Part shown: positions 44,410-49,335 of the stretch, piece after piece
Numbering within the stretch: the stretch's first letter is position 1
Layout: each line of letters opens with the position of its first letter
DNA from: Candidatus Melainabacteria bacterium RIFCSPHIGHO2_02_FULL_34_12
Lineage (GTDB): Bacteria; Cyanobacteriota; Vampirovibrionia; 2-02-FULL-35-15
Assembly (NCBI GenBank): GCA_001784555.1
Contig: MFRM01000012.1
Coordinates: 53,000-102,334 of the forward strand
Length of the DNA: 49,335 bases
Direction of reading: 5' to 3'
The notes under the pieces: model-generated
Told to the model about the DNA's origin: nothing
Databases searched by the model: none
The model's input: the letters and a program-made list of their open reading frames with translations, nothing else
Translations under genes and position numbers: made by a program

Positions 44410-45903
44410 CGACACCACACATTCCACATGATAAGAATGTGGAAAAATATCAATGGGTTGAATAGATTTTATTTCAAATGGGCGCGCCACCAGCACGCCC
44501 CTACAAAGAACCTCTAAATCTCTGGCTAAGGTGGATGGATTACAACTGACATAAATTATTTTTTTAACCTTTGATTCAATTACACTTTCTAAGATTTTTT
44601 TATTACAGCCTGCACGCGGAGGATCTAAAATAATTACCTCAGGATTTTCTTTTTCTAAGACATCCTCTATTTTATTTTCAACCTTACCATTTATAAATGT
44701 TACATTTTTAATGTTATTTTCTTTAGCACTATATTCAGCATCTTCAATAGATTGTTTTATTTCTTCAATGCCAATAATTCTTTCTGCATATTTTGCAACA
44801 GATAACGCAATCAAACCAACGCCGCAATAGGCATCCAAAATCCCATTGTACAGAGTCCCCGATGGAACATCTCCACCAATGAAATCACCAATGATTTCTA
44901 ACAACCGTTCAGCCTGTAATGTATTCACCTGAAAAAATGATGTGGCAGATATTTTAAATTTTAAATCTTTTATTTTTTCAAAAATATATCCTTTCCCTTT
45001 TATAACCTTTGTTTTTTCACCATAAATTACATTTGTGGTTTTTGTATTTATGTTTATGCAAACACCTACTAATTCCGGATGTTTATCCATAATCTCTTTG
45101 GCAAATTCCTGAGATCTTGAAAGATTTTCATTTATTGCTACAAGTGTAAGTAAAGCCTCGCCGGTATTTATTCCTGCACGTACACAAATATGTCTCAGCC
45201 ATCCGGAACCTCGCCTACCGTCATATGCAACAATTTTATATTTCGGAGCCAACTCTCTGACTGTTTCAAGAATTTGATCAAATTGTTCATATTGAATCGG
45301 GCAATATTTTATATTCACAAGTTCATTCGAATGCCATTCAAAATAACCAGCTTTTAGTCTGCCTGTTTCAGGCACCGTTCTAACTGGATACTGAACTTTG
45401 TTACGATAATTCCAAATCCCGGGATTTGTCATTGCGAGGAGGGCTTTGCCCGACGAAGCAATCTCATGATCAGTCATTGGCTTATGAGATTGCTTCGCTT
45501 CGCTCGCAATGACAGATGCACCAATAATATTTTTTAACACACCTTTAGGTAAATTAAGCCTTAAAAAAAATCTTTTTAAGAGCAAATCTTTTTGTTCAAG
45601 CTGTTTATTATAAGGAAGGTGTTGCCATTGACAACCACCACAAACCTTAAATATTTTACATGGCGCATCTACCCTATATAATGAATCTGATTTTTTTAAT
45701 TCAGTAATTTTTGCCCGTGCATAGTCAGGTCTCACTGTAGTAATTTCAGCCTGAACCACATCACCTGGAGCTCCGCGATCTACAAAAATTACAAAATCCT
45801 TATAATGGGCAAGAGCAGCATTATCATAAGACATGGATTCTATCTCAAGGTCAATTATTTCACCCGATGATACAGGAATAGATTTAAGAGTTGCTTTTGC
45901 CAT
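44398..45903 (-). CDS. rlmD: 23S rRNA (uracil-C5)-methyltransferase RlmD/RumA
   Basis: About 501 aa. N-terminal TRAM domain, then the [4Fe-4S] cysteines CKIFKVCGGCQW plus a fourth in NIKYCPIQYEQF, SAM site ILDAYCGVGLIALSVAKYA, catalytic cysteine in IIYVSCNPSTLARDLE and C-terminal HSYHVECVV. Two repeats sit in frame: an 86-bp element at residues about 131-159 (VIASEAKQSHKPM through IASSGKALLAMT) and a GTAGGGGC palindrome at about 467-474 (RGVLVARP). Start at ATG 45903, with the promoter box 9 nt upstream. Confidence 0.92.
   Translation of the reverse strand: MAKATLKSIPVSSGEIIDLEIESMSYDNAALAHYKDFVIFVDRGAPGDVVQAEITTVRPDYARAKITELKKSDSLYRVDAPCKIFKVCGGCQWQHLPYNKQLEQKDLLLKRFFLRLNLPKGVLKNIIGASVIASEAKQSHKPMTDHEIASSGKALLAMTNPGIWNYRNKVQYPVRTVPETGRLKAGYFEWHSNELVNIKYCPIQYEQFDQILETVRELAPKYKIVAYDGRRGSGWLRHICVRAGINTGEALLTLVAINENLSRSQEFAKEIMDKHPELVGVCININTKTTNVIYGEKTKVIKGKGYIFEKIKDLKFKISATSFFQVNTLQAERLLEIIGDFIGGDVPSGTLYNGILDAYCGVGLIALSVAKYAERIIGIEEIKQSIEDAEYSAKENNIKNVTFINGKVENKIEDVLEKENPEVIILDPPRAGCNKKILESVIESKVKKIIYVSCNPSTLARDLEVLCRGVLVARPFEIKSIQPIDIFPHSYHVECVVSLER
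44480..44504. repeat. GTAGGGGC-family palindrome inside rlmD
   Basis: GGGCGCGC-CACCA-GCACGCCC followed by CTAC; in frame (CRGVLVARP). Confidence 0.78.
45428..45513. repeat. 86-bp GTCATTGCGAG...CTCGCAATGAC element inside rlmD
   Basis: Terminal inverted repeat GTCATTGCGAG/CTCGCAATGAC with inner AGATTGCTTCG/CGAAGCAATCT arms (GAAGCAATCTCAT and ATGAGATTGCTTC). In frame; it adds about 29 residues between the Fe-S region and the central domain. Confidence 0.92.
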
Positions 45904-45912
45904 TGCTTCCTT

Positions 45913-45920
45913 ATTATAAT
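45913..45920. promoter_or_regulatory. Symmetric -10 element shared by rlmD and fabG
   Basis: ATTATAAT contains TATAAT on both strands (45915-45920 plus; 45918-45913 minus). The start codons are 8 nt (fabG, 45929) and 9 nt (rlmD, 45903) away. A single 25-bp spacer must hold both promoters. Confidence 0.65.
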
Positions 45921-45928
45921 GGTTCTCT

Positions 45929-46735
45929 ATGTTTAGCATTGATTTAAAAGGTAAAACAGTAGCAATTACAGGTGCTAGTCAGGGCATTGGCAAAGCAATT
46001 GCAGAAGTATTTGCAGAGGCTGGGGCAAATCTTATTTTGCTCTCACGAAACGAATCCAAGCTTAAAGAAAACCAAAAACGTTTAGTAACTGTAGGGGCAG
46101 GTTGTATACCTGCCCATCCCCCGCCAAATATAAAATATCACGTTCTGGATGTTTCAAAGCCTGACGACGTAGAAAATATTTTTAATGAAATCGGTCACAT
46201 AGATATTTTAATAAACAATGCAGGGATTTACCTTACATCATCCGTCCTCAAAACTGATATTAATAAATGGAAGGAACTACTGGATATTAATTTAAACGGC
46301 GCAATGTACTGTACAAAAGCTGTACTGAAAAATATGATCAAAAACAAAAATGGCAGAATAATAAACATCTCATCCATAAGCGGAAAATTCGGTGATGCTT
46401 TTGGAAGTGCATACAGTGCATCAAAATTTGCCCTTATTGGTTTTACACAGTCGCTGGCTCAGGAAACAGCAAAATATGGCATCACTGCAAACTGTATATG
46501 TCCTGGCTGGACAGAAACAAATATGGCCGAAAATATTTTACATGATGAAAAATATGCATCTCTTACTGGCATTCCAAAAGAAGAATTAAAAGAAACTTCT
46601 TTACAGGCTGTACCAATTGGCAGATATGTTCACCCAAAAGAAGTAGGTTATTTAGCTTTATATTTAGCCAGTAATTATGCTAGTGCAATAACAGGGCAAG
46701 CTATCAACATTGATGGCGGACTTTGCATGCATTAA
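45929..46735 (+). CDS. Short-chain dehydrogenase/reductase (FabG-like)
   Basis: 268 aa SDR: cofactor motif TGASQGIGKAIAEVFAEAG, NNAGIYLTSS, catalytic serine and YSASKFALIGF (Y-x3-K), and the C-terminal ITGQAINIDGGLCMH. Resembles 3-oxoacyl-ACP or acetoacetyl-CoA reductase; with two thiolases nearby a ketoacyl-CoA reductase role is possible. A palindrome supplies residues about 55-63 (VGAGCIPAH), before the third beta strand. TATAAT is 8 nt before the ATG. Confidence 0.85.
   Translation: MFSIDLKGKTVAITGASQGIGKAIAEVFAEAGANLILLSRNESKLKENQKRLVTVGAGCIPAHPPPNIKYHVLDVSKPDDVENIFNEIGHIDILINNAGIYLTSSVLKTDINKWKELLDINLNGAMYCTKAVLKNMIKNKNGRIINISSISGKFGDAFGSAYSASKFALIGFTQSLAQETAKYGITANCICPGWTETNMAENILHDEKYASLTGIPKEELKETSLQAVPIGRYVHPKEVGYLALYLASNYASAITGQAINIDGGLCMH
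46091..46115. repeat. GTAGGGGC-family palindrome inside the SDR gene
   Basis: GTAGGGGCAGGT-TGTAT-ACCTGCCC, perfect 8-bp arms, in frame. Confidence 0.85.
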
Positions 46736-46978
46736 AGATTAATCCTGTCCAATATTAAATAGTAATTCCCCTGAAGGGTTTTACCTATGAGATTTTAAGG
46801 GATATCCACATATAAATTTTTGAATTTGATTTTTTTAGTGGTGTTTATTTACTAATCTCTTCTGTTTAGAAATGTGGGGATGACTCCAGTACAAAAATAC
46901 TTAGGCTGGGAAATTTGGTAAAGAATGCCTTGATTGGCTTTCAGCGTAGGGAGTTTAATACTAATAAGAGGTGAACAA

Positions 46979-49335
46979 ATGAATCTTCGTAAAAAACTAT
47001 TTTCAATTCTTTCATTATCTCTATCTGTTATTTTGGTAGGACAAAACTGCCAAGTAGCTTTTGCAGGTGGAGTAAGAACAACACTTAAACTACAAACTGT
47101 TAACGGTAGTGTTTTTGATGACAGCAAAAATGTTGTAGTAATTCCAAATGCAACTGGATTAAGTGAAACAGTATCTATCAAACCACACAGATCAACCGTA
47201 AAAAATGCAAGGGCAGTAAAGGTTGAAGGTGAGTTAGAAAATGGAAGCCTTCATATAGATTTAGCAAGTCTTGGACCTGCAAATTTTGTTCCAAAAGGAA
47301 GATATGTAATAAATGCAAAAAGAGGTAAGAAAAAAGTTGTATATGAATACACGTATAACCCTCCTCAACTTCTAGTAGGAAGAGTAAAAGTTCCAGTTCC
47401 TGATTCAACAGGAGAATTAAAAGCAAGAATACTGAGATATCAAACCGCCGGTGAAGAAGTACCCGCTGATGTAGTAGTAGTACCTCCTTGTGAAATTACT
47501 ATTTCCGATGCAAATCATGAACTTATAGAAGGTGCTCCAACATTACAAGCAGAAGGAGAAGCTATCGTAAATGAAGAGACTGGTATAGTTGAATTTAACT
47601 ATCAAGCAATTCATGAACAAACAGCAGATCAAATCAATCCAGAAGATCCAAACTCATATCTGGCTGTTAAAGTAGAAGCACCAACTTCAACAGGTGAAAC
47701 AGAACCTGTCATTTTAACTGCTCCTGTATTTCCAGACAATGTAAGTGAAACAAGCGGAAGTAACAATATTGGAGATGTAGGACCGGTAAGTACTGCTGCA
47801 GTAAATATCATTACTACGGCATATGCTGAAATAGAAAAAGAATTAGGTGATTCAGGAGAACCATTACCTCCACTTGATGAAGCATATAAATCAATCACAG
47901 AATTATTAGCACCTGCAGTAGAGAATGCTAATACTCAAACATTTGACATTGCACTAAAAAACATAGAAAATGCAACTGCAGTTGAATCAGGTCCTGTTGC
48001 AGAAGCAATTATTGACAATGCAAGTGCTGAAAATGTGTCTCTTCCTCCACAAGGACTAACTGAAGTTGCAGCACAAGTAGCATTGACAGCTCCAAGCGCA
48101 ATAAGTGCAAACCCACAAGAGCTAGCTCAAGAGGGAACAGACATACTAGAGCTAAACACATCTGCAGTGGGTTATTTTAACTCTTCAATGTTCAGTACCC
48201 CTCCATCTGAAGAATTTCTTGCAAATACATACTTAGAATCAGATGCAGTTCCAGGAAGCTTTCAACGTTCATCTCCAGAAGAAATAAAAGCTGCACTTGA
48301 ATCAGGAGGCTTACCATCTACTGAAATTAATCCAGAAGCTCTTGAAATATTTGGAAAACTTGCAGAATTTGCTGCAATGGCTGGCGGTAATTTTAATCCG
48401 GGACAATTTATAAACTTCCCAGTACCACCAGGAATTCAAGCAAATCTAGAAAGGTTGACTGAAAACGCTCAAGGACTTCCTTTCACAGGATTTGCTTTCG
48501 AGTGTGCTCCAGGAAGCTTTCCAGACTTTCAAGGGTTTTCAGGTATGGCAAGTGTCTTCCCGGGTGCATTTACAACTGGTTTAGACAGTGCAAATAGTAA
48601 CGTCCAGGTAGCAACCGGCAATTATGGAGGTTCATTCCCTTCAGGCTTTGTACCATCATCAGAAAGCGCTGATGGGACATTTACTCCAGCGTTTTTCAAT
48701 GCAGCTTTTGGAGCAAACTTTAGCCAAGGAACCGGTATTTTTGGTTCAAAGGGAGTTGGAAGCGTAACAGGAAATGCTTTTGTGCTACCAACTGTCGGAG
48801 GAGGAAATTTAAATTTCGCCTCTCCAACGGGAATTCCAACTTTTGATCCATCAAATGAAACTCACTCACAAGCTCTGACAGGAGCATTTGCTCAAAATGC
48901 AGCCCAGTTTGGTCAAGCAGCAAGTGCACTATCATTTGCATTTAACCACAGTCCAAGTAGCGGACCAAGTGGTGGATTTGGTGGAGCTCCTTTACTTCCT
49001 CCTGGTCTATCAGGATTATTTGGAGCCGCAACTGCTGGACTTTCTAACGCAGCATCAGGCTTTAACTTTGGACCTGTAACAAATTTTGATCCTTCAATTA
49101 TTGGAGGTGCACTTTCTGGCCCATCTTCAGGTGGTATCTTTGCCGGTGGTAACTTCCCTGGTGGTGGCGCAATTCCTCCAGCAGGCGGAATACCTCCAAC
49201 AGGCGGAATAATACCTCCAGGCGGAATAATACCTCCAGGCGGAGTAATACCTCCAGGCGGAGTAATACCTCCAGGCGGAGTAATACCTCCAGGCGGAGTA
49301 ATACCTCCAGGCGGAGTAATACCTCCAGGCGGAAT
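46979..49335 (+). CDS. Large secreted protein with C-terminal GG[IV]IPP hexapeptide repeats, incomplete
   Basis: I translated 785 codons with no stop up to the window end. A Sec signal peptide is clear (MNLRKKLFSILSLSLSVILV then cleavage after QVAFA, about residue 30). Residues about 31-160 look like a beta-sandwich domain, 160-450 are acidic and A/E/P rich, 450-730 are glycine, phenylalanine and serine rich with repeated GxF motifs (PGSFPDFQGFSG, FGGAPLLPPG). From residue 732 the chain is IPPAGG, IPPTGG, then IIPPGG and VIPPGG units. GAGGTG stands 5-6 nt before the ATG. Probably a surface or matrix protein; no homologue recognised. Confidence 0.82.
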   Translation, partial: MNLRKKLFSILSLSLSVILVGQNCQVAFAGGVRTTLKLQTVNGSVFDDSKNVVVIPNATGLSETVSIKPHRSTVKNARAVKVEGELENGSLHIDLASLGPANFVPKGRYVINAKRGKKKVVYEYTYNPPQLLVGRVKVPVPDSTGELKARILRYQTAGEEVPADVVVVPPCEITISDANHELIEGAPTLQAEGEAIVNEETGIVEFNYQAIHEQTADQINPEDPNSYLAVKVEAPTSTGETEPVILTAPVFPDNVSETSGSNNIGDVGPVSTAAVNIITTAYAEIEKELGDSGEPLPPLDEAYKSITELLAPAVENANTQTFDIALKNIENATAVESGPVAEAIIDNASAENVSLPPQGLTEVAAQVALTAPSAISANPQELAQEGTDILELNTSAVGYFNSSMFSTPPSEEFLANTYLESDAVPGSFQRSSPEEIKAALESGGLPSTEINPEALEIFGKLAEFAAMAGGNFNPGQFINFPVPPGIQANLERLTENAQGLPFTGFAFECAPGSFPDFQGFSGMASVFPGAFTTGLDSANSNVQVATGNYGGSFPSGFVPSSESADGTFTPAFFNAAFGANFSQGTGIFGSKGVGSVTGNAFVLPTVGGGNLNFASPTGIPTFDPSNETHSQALTGAFAQNAAQFGQAASALSFAFNHSPSSGPSGGFGGAPLLPPGLSGLFGAATAGLSNAASGFNFGPVTNFDPSIIGGALSGPSSGGIFAGGNFPGGGAIPPAGGIPPTGGIIPPGGIIPPGGVIPPGGVIPPGGVIPPGGVIPPGGVIPPGG
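49172..49335 (+). repeat. 18-bp tandem repeat encoding GG[IV]IPP
   Basis: Units of ATACCTCCAGGCGGAGTA register; the last five within the window are identical. The first two units are 18 and shorter variants (GCAGGCGGA, ACAGGCGGA). The window ends inside the array. Confidence 0.92.

Noticed and set aside
45428-45513. Intein or intron in rlmD
   Set aside because: Only 86 bp, palindromic, in frame and without splicing motifs.
49172-49335. CRISPR-like array
   Set aside because: 18-bp units without spacers, in frame with a secreted protein; it is a coding tandem repeat.

Overview
The window is an AT-rich bacterial chromosome segment with about 46 protein genes and several probable small ones; I saw no rRNA, tRNA, CRISPR array or transposase. 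The gene content is that of a flagellated, diderm, non-parasitic bacterium: flagellar export and rod genes, lipid A (lpxB) and heptose (hldE-type kinase) genes, histidine, tyrosine, arginine, pyrimidine, thiamine, pyridoxine and cobamide synthesis. Several genes have forms I associate with Cyanobacteriota: a CobT of the cyanobacterial/archaeal type, ThiE with an N-terminal extension, a CcmM-like left-handed beta-helix protein, a single-domain RNase D, short HisG with HisZ, and a GyrA box of [10 protein letters not shown] type. No photosynthesis gene is present. A non-photosynthetic relative of Cyanobacteria (Melainabacteria/Vampirovibrionia-like) is my best guess; this is inference, and Margulisbacteria or another neighbouring phylum is possible.

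Layout. 1-4817 (minus): a flagellar export operon (tandem-SpoA switch protein, FliO-like, FliP, a FliQ with a long proline-rich tail, FliR) running into a cysteine-free Rrf2 regulator and a cysteine desulfurase cut by the window edge. 4818-12786: two prohibitin-family proteins, hisZ-hisG, the CcmM-like protein, tyrA, pdxJ, nagZ. 12899-15050: fliJ, a FliK-like gene and a rod/hook gene, closed by a strong terminator. 15321-24387: tiny membrane proteins, carA, a free-standing GlmU acetyltransferase domain, cobT with a structured leader, cobS-hisD, a CDF transporter, surE, and an HTH/zinc-ribbon protein. 24591-34787: gyrA, deoC, an exonuclease-HTH fusion, rarA, lpxB, a MazEF module flanked by 49-bp direct repeats, a uracil-DNA glycosylase, argJ, a PilO-like protein. 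35018-41522: a long plus-strand run rplM-rpsI-rnd-thiE-hldE-(76 aa)-pabA-anmK-mdh with several 4-bp overlaps. 41519-49335: two tandem thiolases, a small zinc-ribbon protein, rlmD and an SDR sharing one symmetric promoter, and a large secreted protein that runs off the window inside an 18-bp tandem repeat.

Three genome-scale habits stand out. (1) Short palindromes, mostly of a GTAGGGGC...GCCC family plus one 86-bp GTCATTGCGAG...CTCGCAATGAC element, lie in spacers and also in frame inside at least five conserved genes (udg, thiE, anmK, rlmD, fabG). (2) A separate 28-nt hairpin family has three copies whose stems covary; one forms the leader of cobT and shares a downstream ten-mer with a second copy, so an uncharacterised structured RNA is plausible. 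(3) Many genes have a TATAAT-like box only 4-9 nt before the start codon and no Shine-Dalgarno sequence, so leaderless transcription looks common, while ribosomal, flagellar and secreted-protein genes keep clear Shine-Dalgarno sites.
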